Positions 34,357 through 44,622 of a stretch of DNA of 64,000 nucleotides are shown piece after piece. Every line of letters begins with the position of its first letter. Within the stretch, counting starts at the first letter, position 1. The stretch spans positions 612,277-676,276 of the forward strand of contig JARVKI010000011.1 in NCBI GenBank assembly GCA_036674765.1, written 5' to 3'. A program made the translations under genes and the position numbers. The notes beneath the pieces are model-generated. The model saw only the letters and a program-made list of their open reading frames with translations, made no database searches and was not told the origin of the DNA. This stretch comes from Seiridium cupressi (taxonomy: Eukaryota > Ascomycota > Sordariomycetes > Amphisphaeriales > Sporocadaceae).

Positions 34357-36129
34357 ATGTTCGACGAAACTGTCAAAAGTCCTCGCATGGACGCGGCTTC
34401 ATCTACCACCAGTCCGACTCGAGGTTTGGATAAGGAATCGGAAGGCGCTGTTACATACGAGACATCCACCAAGAAGAAGCATGGATTTTGGAGGACAGTA
34501 CAGCGATATGTTTGGGACGACCCAGATAAACCCGAGTACGAGAAGAAGTTCTTGTTCAAGCTCGACTTGTTCCTCTTGACTTACACCTGTCTCGGGGTAT
34601 GTTGTGTCCCTTTCTTCTTCTTCAACTTTCAAGATGATCTCTGGTCCAGATTCTTATCTTTTGCGCGCCCAGTACCTTTGTAAAAACCTCGATCAACAAA
34701 ATATCAGTAATGCTTATGTCTCTGGAATGAAAGAGGCTCTCGGAAGTAAGAAACCCCGTCCTAGTCTATACCCTTGGTGTTTTGGAAGGAAGAGCCACGT
34801 TTGGCTCTCAAAACACATACTGCATCTTACAATTCCTCACCAAACCTGGGTAAAAGATCAATACTAATATTGTGGCTTCTAGTGTATGGTAGCGAGTTGA
34901 CTTATTCCAGCAATGTTTTCACTGCCGGCTATGTCATCAGCCAACTACCCGCAGTAATCCTTGTGACCAAGCTCCGTCCCTCTTATGTGATCCCAACGCT
35001 GGAAGTTCTATGGTCAGTCTTTACTTTCTGCTCCGCGGCAGTCAAAACTGTTCCACAGCTTTATGCGATGCGCTTCTTGGTGGGACTCTGCGAAGGCGCC
35101 TTCTTCCCATGCATCATATACCTGATCGCCTCCTGGTATACCAAGAGCGAAAGAGGCAAGCGGACAACAATATTTTATTCCACGGCTACGCTTGCCGGCA
35201 TGTTCTCTGGGTACTTACAAGCTGGTGCTTATTCAGGTCTCAACGGAAAGCTTGGTCACGCTGGTTGGCAGTGGCTCTTCATTGTTTGCGGCATCATCAG
35301 CTTGCCCGTGGGAATCATTGGGTATTTCTTCAACCCGGATTTCCCAGAGAATACGCGTGCCTTCTATCTCACGAAGGAAGAGGTCGCGTTCGCCCGACAA
35401 CGCCTTCTTGACGACGGTTATAAGCCCCTCGGCGCCTCAGCTTGGAACAAGACCAAGATATTCAAGATATTCGCTACTTGGCAGTTCTGGGTATTGTCGC
35501 TCGGCTACTTTTTTGTGCAATCGAGCTATCCCTCGCAGCAGCCATTCTATGCCTTGTACCTCAAGGCGGAAGGTCACAGCACGTACCAAGTCAACGTATG
35601 GCCAACAGGACAAGCCGCAATTGGTGCCGTAACACAAATCCTGGCCGGCATGCTGTCGGATTCACCCCTACTCAAAGGTCGGCGCTGGCAAGCCATCGCC
35701 GTCATGCAGAGCGGGACTATTTTTTCCACAATTGTCTTGGCCATTTGGGATGTTCCCGTGGGTTTGAGATATGTGGCATTCTACATGTCCTACATGTCAG
35801 CAGGAGTTCCTGGAATATATTATTCCTGGTTCCCAGATCTCATGCCGGACGACCATGAGATGCGTGGCTTCATGACGGCCTTCTCGAACTGTTTCTCATA
35901 CGTCAATCAGATTTGGTTCTCGCTGGCCGTTTGGAGAACTGCCGAGGGCCCCCGATTCAGAGCTGGTTTCATCGCAGCGGCCACGTTCGGTGTCATCTTG
36001 GTTTTGACCGCACTTCTCATGCGCTATATGGAGTCCAGGGACACGAGAAAGCGCGAAACTGAGAGAGTGGATGCTAATCCGACTGACGCAATTATTCCCG
36101 CCGGTGCTGTAGATAGAACCGTGGTGTAG
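34357..36129 (+). CDS. MFS transporter, allantoate permease family (Fen2/Liz1/Vht1-like)
   Basis: Three exons, 34357-34596, 34673-34745 and 34883-36129, join in phase to 519 residues. A cytoplasmic N-terminal tail of about 60 residues precedes KFLFKLDLFLLTYTCLG and YLCKNLDQQNISNAYVSGMKEALG. That pattern is typical of proton symporters of the anion:cation/allantoate group that carry pantothenate, biotin or nicotinate. About twelve hydrophobic segments follow, with MFS motif-like RFLVGLCEGAFFPCIIYL in the first half and the central loop at TKEEVAFARQRLLDDGYKPL. The substrate cannot be fixed. The nearest resemblance is to the vitamin transporters Fen2, Liz1 and Vht1. Confidence 0.88.
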
Positions 36130-36586
36130 ATTCGTCGCAAGTAGCCGGTCAGAACCGTAGAGTCAAAACGGATTTGATCACATTGAATGAAGACGAAACT
36201 ACAAAGTATTCGAGCTCTGAGCAACCTTAACTCTGTGGAATGTTGACATTGAGATGGCCGGTCCAGCCAAGTAAACCCTCCGACATGAAATATGACCCCT
36301 TCACAACTTTACAGGTTAATATTTGACCGTAAAATCGGCAATATATCTCGACGGTAGTTAACTCATCAAATGACGACTTACTCATGCAATGTCATGTAAG
36401 CTTGTAGAACTCCATGGTTGATCCGGGTTGGCCGGTGCTCTGTGGATCCATGTCGCCAACAAGTCTAACCAAATATTGCATATATCGGGGGTTTAAGCTC
36501 TTTTTGATACATACTCGTCGACAACCTCTTGGGTCAATGGATCGATCAATGAGGTTTCACACCCTGCAGCAATCACGACCTTCAAC
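36130..36586. other. Intergenic
   Basis: 0.46 kb between two same-strand genes. No feature is recognised. Confidence 0.4.
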
Positions 36587-37197
36587 ATGACTGTCCGCGC
36601 ATTATGGAGTCGAATGCGCACCAACCGCAGGTGGAGAGACATCGGGGATTTCAGCTTCTACATGTTCTACTTCGCTACGTGGATACCTGTGGTTGTCATG
36701 CTTAGATCCTACGTGGGCGAGGTGATCTCAATCAATGGACCCTCGATGTACCCCTATCTGAATTCGGAGAAAGACCAGAGTCTGCGGCGAGACATCCTGT
36801 GGAACTACAAATTCAACCCACAGCAAGGCCTGGCGCGTGGGATGATTATCACGTTTTGGTACGCTCTTCTATTGCTTTTGATAGCTTGGAAAACAGCGCT
36901 GATTGCGGACTTAGGAGCCCCCTTGATCCAGAGAAAGTAGTGGTCAAGAGGATTGTTGGGCTTGAAGGAGACATTATTCGAACTCGTGAGCCCTACCCGG
37001 CTCGTACAGTGCAGGTTCCGGTCGGTCATATCTGGGTTGAGGGGGATGGAGCTGCCAGAGACACCCTCGATAGCAACACTTACGGGCCCATATCTACGGG
37101 ACTGGTCATTGGGAAGGCCACCCATATTCTTTGGCCCTTTCACAAGGCTGGAAGGATCAAGTGGTGGGAGTACGCAGGCAAAATCAGAAATCCATAG
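36587..37197 (+). CDS. IMP2: Mitochondrial inner membrane protease subunit 2 (IMP2)
   Basis: Two exons, 36587-36858 and 36915-37197, join in phase to 184 residues, the usual IMP2 length. It is a type I signal peptidase relative in the inner mitochondrial membrane that trims presequences of intermembrane-space proteins. A membrane segment (YMFYFATWIPVVVMLRSYVG) precedes the catalytic Ser at residue 53 in INGPSMYP. The catalytic Lys is residue 102 in VVVKRIVGLEGD, just after the intron. The later box GHIWVEGDGAARDTLDSNTYGPI is the S26 family E-box. All active-site elements are intact. It is the first of three consecutive plus-strand genes for mitochondrial proteins. Confidence 0.93.
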
Positions 37198-37616
37198 CAA
37201 AGACAACAGGGGATCTACACATCAAACCACTCCAACTGGCGCCAAATTGTTAGTTAACAGGAGCTTCAGGAGCTACCTACGACCGCTACATACATGAGAA
37301 TGACTACGGCTTCGCTCACGCTTTGCAAGCGGGATTATCTCCCTAACGCGGTTCAGTACATGTATGCAGTTGGCCGCTCCCGATCTGCCCGGTGCCCTGA
37401 GTATACTAGGATAAGCCGGGACTAGGTGCGCTGCGCACGGGCCACTACCAACGTCAGGGCGCGTCAACTATCAAAATTTCCAGGGGACCATTCAACAAAA
37501 GTTGCGACGGGCCGCAGCAGCAGTGTCTCCGTTGGTTCCCTTGACACCGACGACCTGCGCTCTCGCAGCGGCGTATCTCACTCCCTAACGTCCCTGCGAC
37601 CAACCACTAACAGGCC
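37198..37616. other. Intergenic
   Basis: 0.42 kb separating IMP2 from the carrier gene on the same strand. Contains the carrier promoter. No motif is named. Confidence 0.4.
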
Positions 37617-38911
37617 ATGTCCCTGGCCCATCGCATCGCCGACTTCTTCTCCGGATCGACCGCCGCTACTCCCGAACCTGTGGCTCACTCTTTACACAAC
37701 GATGGACATTTTGAGGGACCGGGTTTTCTGTCGGATCGAAACTCTAGAGGGCACGCATACAACGAGTTCAATATGACACACGACGACGATTATGAGGCGC
37801 GCCGGCCCATATTGCACGTTGGTGCCCCCTTTGAGACTTTGCTGTGCTTGTCTGTTTGCTAATTTGCCGCAATTAGTCCATGCTTGCCGGTGGCATCGGA
37901 GGAACAACTGGCGATATGCTGATGCACTCGCTCGACACCGTGAAGACCCGACAACAAGGCGATCCGCACATACCGCCGAGGTACACATCTTTAGGTTCTT
38001 CATACTACACGATATGGCGCCAGGAAGGCATACGGCGGGGCCTGTACGGGGGTTGGTTACCGGCCATGATGGGTTCGTTCCCCGGCACAGTCTTCTTCTT
38101 CGGCACATACGAATGGAGCAAACGACTTATGCTCGACTACGGCGTTCAACAGCACGTAGCATACCTATCCGCAGGCTTCCTCGGCGACCTAGCTGCGTCC
38201 ATTGTGTATGTCCCGTCCGAGGTGCTCAAGACTCGGTTGCAGCTACAGGGCCGGCACAACAATCCCTACTTTCATTCAGGCTACAACTACCGAGGCACGT
38301 TCGATGCAGCAAAGACGATTGTGCGTACAGAAGGCCCGACAGCGTTGTTCCACGGCTACAAAGCCACTTTGTATCGAGATCTTCCATTTTCGGCATTGCA
38401 GTTCATGTTTTATGAGCAGTTTCAGGATTGGGCGCGGCAGTACAAGAAAAGTCGAGAAATTGGGGTCGAGCTTGAACTCCTGACTGGCGCTGCAGGTGGT
38501 GGTCTGGCAGGCGCAATAACCTGTCCTTTGGATGTGGTGAAAACGCGATTACAGACCCAAATAGAGGCCCCGCCAGTCGCCATCAAAACGAAAGAGCGTG
38601 CCGCCATTGATGCCAAGGCCGGCGTCAAGGACATCTTGTCAAAGAAGCCTGGGGCAAAGAGGCCGATATCTACTTCGTCGCCGTCGACGCACACGCCAAA
38701 ACCTGGTGCGATCGTTCTGGACACCTCTTCGGTCTACCAAGGGCTGAAGTTGATCTATAAGACGGAAGGCGTTGGCGGGTGGTTCAGAGGCGTAGGTCCA
38801 CGTTTTGTCTGGACCAGTGTACAGAGCGGATGCATGCTGTTTTTATACCAGACCATTCTGCGGAAACTGGAGGTGTGGATGCCTTTAGATGGCCCCGAGA
38901 CTGCACTTTAG
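37617..38911 (+). CDS. Mitochondrial carrier protein, MME1-like
   Basis: Two exons, 37617-37817 and 37877-38911, join in phase to 411 residues. Three carrier repeats are visible through their signature helices: HSLDTVKTR, VPSEVLKTR and CPLDVVKTR. These are followed by the matching GLYGGW, LFHGYKATLYRDLPFSALQF and WFRGVGPRF boxes. The first signature has Ser in place of Pro. The sequence follows yeast YMR166C (Mme1), described as a mitochondrial magnesium exporter, closely over repeats 1 and 2. An N-terminal extension of about 70 residues and a long matrix loop in repeat 3 (Lys/Ser/Pro-rich, about 60 residues) make it longer than the yeast protein. Substrate by analogy only. Confidence 0.9.
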
Positions 38912-39738
38912 GCTGTAGGTATAGTAAGAAGACAGGACGATGTACATTTGTTGGCTTGGGGATGATTGTATCAATACCGAGATCACGGGAGCATTTGCAT
39001 GGCGTTTTGGAAATAGAAGGATGGCCGTTGCAGAAGGCCAGATGTATAGAAGACAGAGACGATAGACAAAATCGCCCACCCACACTCGCCATTCACCAAG
39101 ATCTGGCTTTCAATACATGTACAATATACTAATGGGACACCGCCTGCCCAAATTTCTCTGGTTCCCCTATTTCCGTCGTTCTTCCATCATGTTTTGTGCT
39201 GTCCTGGACATGGGTAGTAGGTAGGCCGCATGAAATGAAGTCCGTACTGGACGAATGTGTCATGCGCTTGCCTTTAACATGATGGAGCATTATCGTACGC
39301 GGAACTCTGCTCTATTCTGCCTCTTTCGCCCAAACACGCTCCACACACAAAGGTCGGTGAGTAAGATGCAATAGAAGCTCGGCCTCGCCCAAAGAATCAC
39401 GTTGCCTTGACCAGAAAGCATTATTTCAAGTCGCTGGATCATGGGGCCATTTGATTCGACGAGTGAGGAGGAAATCCGAAGTGAAGGAATTGATTGGTTG
39501 GTATTGCTACTGGCGGTCGGTGCATTGGTATGCACCCTGGGAGGCGCTAAGTCACTTCTCGGTAATACATTAATCCCTGTTAGGGAACGTTTGATGCTAA
39601 CATCGAACGATGACCATTGTGGGAGTATCTACTCACGCCCATCGACTCCGGTAGCTCGCATTATTCAATTGAAGAGGGATTGACCTCTGCGTCGCGGTTG
39701 CTCGAGCACGCGATGGCCGAGCTACACCACATATAATT
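38912..39738. other. Intergenic, 0.8 kb
   Basis: Lies between the carrier and the PPR-like gene. It contains a possible small membrane ORF, listed separately. Nothing else is recognised. Confidence 0.4.
39441..39683 (+). CDS. Possible small single-pass membrane ORF or upstream ORF
   Basis: An 80-codon frame from ATG at 39441. An acidic start (DSTSEEEIRSEG) precedes one hydrophobic stretch (WLVLLLAVGALVCTLGG), then a polar tail. It ends 55 bases before the ATG of the PPR-like gene, so it may be an upstream ORF in that transcript, a small independent gene, or chance. I do not recognise it. Confidence 0.2.
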   Translation: MGPFDSTSEEEIRSEGIDWLVLLLAVGALVCTLGGAKSLLGNTLIPVRERLMLTSNDDHCGSIYSRPSTPVARIIQLKRD

Positions 39739-42696
39739 ATGTCGCCGCCCATCCCCGTACCTTCGAAAGCCGCGATCCGTGCCCTTCGAGGTCTTGCATT
39801 AGGTACTTCCTGTGCTCTCGGCCTGATCGTTGAAGACCGAAGACGACGAATCAGCACCTTGAGAACCGCCGTTGACAACAAGAAGAAACTCAGGACCTCG
39901 AGGAACTACCATGGATCCGCAGTAGCTGTTCAATGCGCGGGCGATGATGCAGTCGTTCTATCGGGCGACGGAGTTCACTGGCACTACCAAGACGAGCCCC
40001 CGAGGGCCTCGCAACGGGACCAGAATATTAACGAGGGGCCACAGCCACTGTTCAAGAAGGCGACAGCGCAGGAAGCGCGAGATTTATCGGACGCGGTCCC
40101 AGTCACAGAGCAAAATGAGAAATCAACGATGCCCGAAGCAGAAGACCGATCGTTACCCCAACCTGTGGGCAAGGCAAAGCCCAGTATTCCACGCCTTTCT
40201 GCGGTAGTCGACATCCCAAAAGTAAAGGATAGTGGAGGATGGGCTAGCACACCAACGGTACGCGCCACACCAGCGCCATACCAGATAATTGCCGAAATAT
40301 CCAAACTGTCTGTTTCTGCAATCGACGAGATCCTGAGGGAGCCTGGTGCTTTTGCTACTTATAACGCAGCATTTGTCGCGGCGTGCCAGACGAAAAGCGC
40401 ATTCAAACAGAAGGCGAACCATCAGTGGCTGAACGTATCAGAGGCTTTGTGCACGTATTGCCGCGCCAATGGCCTCTGGCAGGACTCGCAAGAAATCCTC
40501 GCCGCAGTTGTCAACCTCGGCGAAATCGATGAAAGCAGGTACTATGCCCATGGTCCAATATCGGTGATAGGGTCTTTGCTTGCGACCCTCGAAACAGATG
40601 CGGATTCAAGAGCAAAGCGGCTTCACCTGGCCGTGCATTTGTTTCTGGCCAAATTCGAGGAACAACCCAAACTACACGCGGATGAAATCTTGGAGTTGGG
40701 CAAATCGCTGATTTCACAGCTTGTCCAGTTTGATCAAATTCACCTTGTTCAACGGGTCTTCTGGAGGACTTTGGGCCAGCAAGAACACCCAGAAGAGTTC
40801 ACAGCCTGGTTCATCCAAGCCCTATTTGACTACAGCGACTACAAGTCAGTCGTGAAGCATTTCAAGCTGAACTTTTCCAAGATGGCGCCTGATTTAGCAT
40901 CTTTCAATACCACAGTTGAGCTTGTCCTAGATTCTGTGGAGGCGATGCGAGGAGCCCAAGCAGAACAAGTCGCGCGTGCGTTGGGAAAGCAATGTGACGA
41001 TACTGGCTTGCAACCGCAAGCAGGGTGGCTCATCAGACTTTTACAAAGTCATTGGAATCGTCACAAAGACCTCCAGAAGTCTCGAGACTTCTTCAACGAG
41101 TTTCTATCTCTGGACTTAATGGAGAAGATTGATGAGCCGGAGGAAGTCTATCAGATCATGGTCAAGCTCTCTGTCCTTGCCGGCGATCATGTAACGGCTC
41201 GGCACTATTACCAAGAGACGATTATGTTGGTACCACGAATGCAGCAAAGCGTCTGGCTAAACGGCTACATGACCTTAATGAAGGCTAAAAACGGCGCATG
41301 GGACGCAGTGTACAATGACTTCTCAAGAATGAGAAGTCAACGTGACGTTCAGCATGCAGCTTATAACCAGACTTTCGTTGCTGTGCTGAAAATCTTCATT
41401 GAAAACCATACCATCACCGAAGTTGAAGATTTTATCAAGCTTTACATGAAAGATATGGGCGTTCGGCTACATCGCTATGTCGTTACACTCGTGGCTAACA
41501 AGTATGGTGAGATACATGATCATAAGGGATTCATGGGATGGCTTGGGTACTGTAGTTCCCAGGGATTTACACTGGATCCAGCTTTCTCCAATGCTGTTCT
41601 ACGCAACTTTAGGCTCAAGTGGAAGTTCCCCTACGCTGTGTTGCGAGAACTATACGCCGAAATGCGAAAGCTCGATACAGCATCAGTTGACGACGTTACT
41701 ACAAGAATCATGCATGGCGCGGCCATGGAAGAGGGGAACTATGCAGGCACGAGCATCAGGCAAAGAGTACGGACGCTTGGCACCTCACCGAGCAAGCTTC
41801 CATACTTCTTCAAGTCTGCCAATGAGCGCGACGTTCTGCACGCCATGACCGAAGAAGTTCTGCGGGGCAAGCCTGTCAAGGCTGTCGTCATATACAAACG
41901 GGCTTTGCGTTTCGGCATGCCGTGGTGTCCCAAGTGCTTCCGCGTCGCTGTCAAGGCATCACTGCAACAGGAGGGCGATAATTTTGGCATGACAATCCGG
42001 CTCATAAGCGAATCCCATGAAAATGGCCATGACGTCGCTCAAGCGGCTGCCGTGTTTATCAAAGCACAGCTGAATCAATTCAGGGGACCTTTTGAAGAGG
42101 TCATGGCAAATTTGCAGAACCTGATTATCCGCTTTGAGTCCATCGGTCTGGCAATCGACCCTTCGGTTCTAACACAGGCAGCAATCATGTCTGCGCAGTT
42201 CGGGCAGTTCGATCAGGCTGTGTCTCTCTGCAAGCTCGCGATGGAGAAGAGTGGTGCCACTAACCCGTGCTTCTCACGGCAAAGCCTCCGGGTGCTATTG
42301 TTAGTTTACTGGCAGACTCTGGACACGACCGGTATGCGCTGGATTGCGGAGTCTTTACCTTCAAGTCCCCTCGCGGGAGACAAGACTGCTTTTCAACTAC
42401 TCAAGTCAACAATGAGACACATGGCAAAGTGGGAAAGTTCGTCTCGCGTGGATGAGATGATTGAAATTCTGCAAGGCACATTATACCAAGCCAGACAACA
42501 CCGAGAGGCTCAGATAGAGGTCGGAACTATCATGTATAATGAGACAATTCGCATAATGAGAGACGCGGCGGGTGCATTAGATGCCGGAAAGCGCCAGTAC
42601 GGTGATAGGGGAAGTCATGATACCCGCATAGAAGGAACATCAAAGACTCCGCCGCCGAATATGGAAGCCCGGGCTGCTATTGAGGCGTATGGGTAG
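39739..42696 (+). CDS. Large helical-repeat (PPR-like) protein, probably mitochondrial
   Basis: A single exon of 985 residues. The N-terminus is rich in Arg, Ser and Ala with few acids (residues 1-60), consistent with a mitochondrial presequence. Residues about 60-180 are low-complexity. From about residue 190 the protein is a chain of alpha-helical pairs about 35 residues long, for example SVWLNGYMTLMKAKNGAWDA, then AAYNQTFVAVLKIFIENH and HRYVVTLVANKYGEIHDHKG. This resembles degenerate pentatricopeptide repeats of fungal mitochondrial RNA-processing or translation factors. No catalytic domain is seen. Its neighbours IMP2 and the carrier are also mitochondrial. The exact orthologue is not identified. 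Confidence 0.65.
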   Translation: MSPPIPVPSKAAIRALRGLALGTSCALGLIVEDRRRRISTLRTAVDNKKKLRTSRNYHGSAVAVQCAGDDAVVLSGDGVHWHYQDEPPRASQRDQNINEGPQPLFKKATAQEARDLSDAVPVTEQNEKSTMPEAEDRSLPQPVGKAKPSIPRLSAVVDIPKVKDSGGWASTPTVRATPAPYQIIAEISKLSVSAIDEILREPGAFATYNAAFVAACQTKSAFKQKANHQWLNVSEALCTYCRANGLWQDSQEILAAVVNLGEIDESRYYAHGPISVIGSLLATLETDADSRAKRLHLAVHLFLAKFEEQPKLHADEILELGKSLISQLVQFDQIHLVQRVFWRTLGQQEHPEEFTAWFIQALFDYSDYKSVVKHFKLNFSKMAPDLASFNTTVELVLDSVEAMRGAQAEQVARALGKQCDDTGLQPQAGWLIRLLQSHWNRHKDLQKSRDFFNEFLSLDLMEKIDEPEEVYQIMVKLSVLAGDHVTARHYYQETIMLVPRMQQSVWLNGYMTLMKAKNGAWDAVYNDFSRMRSQRDVQHAAYNQTFVAVLKIFIENHTITEVEDFIKLYMKDMGVRLHRYVVTLVANKYGEIHDHKGFMGWLGYCSSQGFTLDPAFSNAVLRNFRLKWKFPYAVLRELYAEMRKLDTASVDDVTTRIMHGAAMEEGNYAGTSIRQRVRTLGTSPSKLPYFFKSANERDVLHAMTEEVLRGKPVKAVVIYKRALRFGMPWCPKCFRVAVKASLQQEGDNFGMTIRLISESHENGHDVAQAAAVFIKAQLNQFRGPFEEVMANLQNLIIRFESIGLAIDPSVLTQAAIMSAQFGQFDQAVSLCKLAMEKSGATNPCFSRQSLRVLLLVYWQTLDTTGMRWIAESLPSSPLAGDKTAFQLLKSTMRHMAKWESSSRVDEMIEILQGTLYQARQHREAQIEVGTIMYNETIRIMRDAAGALDAGKRQYGDRGSHDTRIEGTSKTPPPNMEARAAIEAYG

Positions 42697-43503
42697 TCTC
42701 TGCAATGGTACCTGTATATATTTATTTGTAGTAGTACAAAATGTAAAGAACCCACCATTTCGGAGACAAGACCAAACACACGTCCATCTGCCACAATCTT
42801 CCAAATACCCAAGCGCCTATATATATGCCTCTCCATGTCAACGAAATTGGTCTGGGACATGTCATCGAGGTTGTGAAAGTGGGCGTTCATATCTTGCAGA
42901 AGCAGCTCTAGGGCTACATAACACCGCCCCGTCACCCGGCTTCAAGCATGGCCGGGTCCTGCACATCATGTATAAGAATAATGGATATCCAATGATATTA
43001 CCTCAGATCTAAAACATTGCAGTCACAATCACATTCCGAAATTTGCCGAGCTGCGTCGTTGACCTACTAGAGGCCCAGAACGTGCATTTTATGCGGTGCT
43101 ACAAGCAGAGCCTGATAAGCCAACGAGACGGGCGAATATGCGGGTTCAAAGCATGGCTACATGCCATCCCTGGAACTGGTAAGACCGGTGAGCAGTTCAT
43201 CAGCGAATAGCACGCGTCACTGTGACTGTATTGCATCATGGAACACAACGCATCACCGCTTAAAACCGTCGACTCTGAATCGCCCTGCTCTGGACCCCCA
43301 CAAGAGCTTCCGTGTTCTGGGGTGATCGGTCCGTAAGGAGCTTGCAATTGCGCAGAGCCGCATTCGCCCTGCTCATGAGTCAGGCATAAATAGCTGTGTA
43401 TTATGGGCCAAGGCGTTTTTATGGCGTTCCTAGGCCAAATAGGACGCAAAAGTTTACATCAGTAGACAAGCTCCCCGACGCGAACCCAGTCAAATCCAGT
43501 AAT
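42697..43503. other. Intergenic, 0.8 kb
   Basis: Contains short frames only. No RNA gene or repeat is recognised. Confidence 0.4.
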
Positions 43504-43763
43504 ATGGTTCGGCAGTATGTCTCCAGTTACCGGTTGAGAAAAGACGTTTTGGAAACGTATCTCAGACAGAAGTTTCCTAACTCCGTTATCACTGTTCAAG
43601 TGAGTACTTGCCATTGATATCGAGACCGCTGACATTGAGAACTCGGTTGCTGACTACATCGCAGAAAGCCGAAGATGATCAATATGTTGTTGAATTGCCC
43701 CAGAACGTTTCAAGTGTACAGCAGTCGATTCCGCGGGAAATATCTATTGCTAATACTACCTAG
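43504..43763 (+). CDS. Small spliced hypothetical protein, 64 residues
   Basis: Exons 43504-43599 and 43665-43763 join in phase (GTGAGT donor, GCAG acceptor). The product starts MVRQYVSSYRLRKDVLETYL and continues after the intron with QKAEDDQYVVELPQNV. The pattern of a basic-aromatic start, an Arg/Lys-Phe-Pro turn (RQKFPN), a beta-like ITVQ strand and a second strand reads like a tiny folded domain that I associate loosely with short orphan proteins in Pezizomycotina genomes. The upstream frame is open to 43396, so the start could be earlier. No function is proposed. Confidence 0.4.
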
Positions 43764-44622
43764 GGCCAAATAAGCGAAATCGAGGGGCTTCGCGCGCCTC
43801 GGAGGTGACCTTGTATGAAATGAAATGACATACTGGGATATGGGCGTTACGGGATATTTGGGTTATTAAGAATATGCAAGGAAAACACTGTTCTCGATCA
43901 TTCCTTTATTACTGCTCTTTTTATTTAGCCTATATTTGAGAATGTGATCGATTTCGATTCTCCTCGATCTGTGTTATGAATCGCGGATGGTACATGCTAT
44001 ATACACGTCTCCTTAGTACCTAGCATTAGCGGGTGGGTTCTTTTCTGAATCTTGACGAATTGAATGCATGGTTTTTCCAGTTACAATCGGTGTCGGAGTA
44101 TACGCATTCGGAATCCGGTTGGTCTTGGATAGATGCGAAGTCAGAGCTTATTGTAGGAAGATCCCGGCCACTCGACTCGTGAACGTACAAGCCAGGCAGA
44201 TTTGCATATGCCTCGTCCAACCAGATGCCAACTGCAATCGAGGCCGCGCTCAGTGCCATCCACATCTTGCAACAGAGCCTTTACCGGCTGGTTCCTTTCT
44301 CCGTTGTCTTTTCACTTGTTCAACTCGCTTTCAACTTGATTCAGGTTCGTTTTCGGTGACCCCAAAGAGGCTGAAACAGTGTTCAGCAAGAAGCCGTGCT
44401 CGTTATAACCAAATCAACCTTGCATTACGTTCTGCCATTTCACCGATACACACCGTCAGATCTCGGAAGAGGCGTAAGGCAGTCAGTTTAGGCGGTTGAA
44501 GTATTGATAAAAGGTCAGTTTGGTCTTCTAAATTTCGAGAGAGTAGATGTCGGCCATCATCCATTCGAAAACATGTGTCAGCTTTACTAGCCAAGACTTC
44601 TCTTCACTTAATAATCGCCACT
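43764..44622. other. Intergenic with a doubtful minus-strand ORF
   Basis: About 0.86 kb. A minus-strand frame at 44026-44265 (79 codons) begins with a hydrophobic, signal-like stretch (MALSAASIAVGIWL), but acidic residues lie next to any cleavage site and nothing else supports it. The 43.76-44.03 kb part is AT-rich and empty. Confidence 0.3.

Noticed and set aside
43120..43180. GGGTTCAAA resembling a tRNA T-loop
   Set aside because: No acceptor stem, anticodon arm or matching flanks can be folded around it.
44026..44265. 79-codon minus-strand frame with a signal-like start
   Set aside because: Acidic residues directly at the end of the hydrophobic stretch, only two Cys and no further support; too weak for a secreted-protein call.
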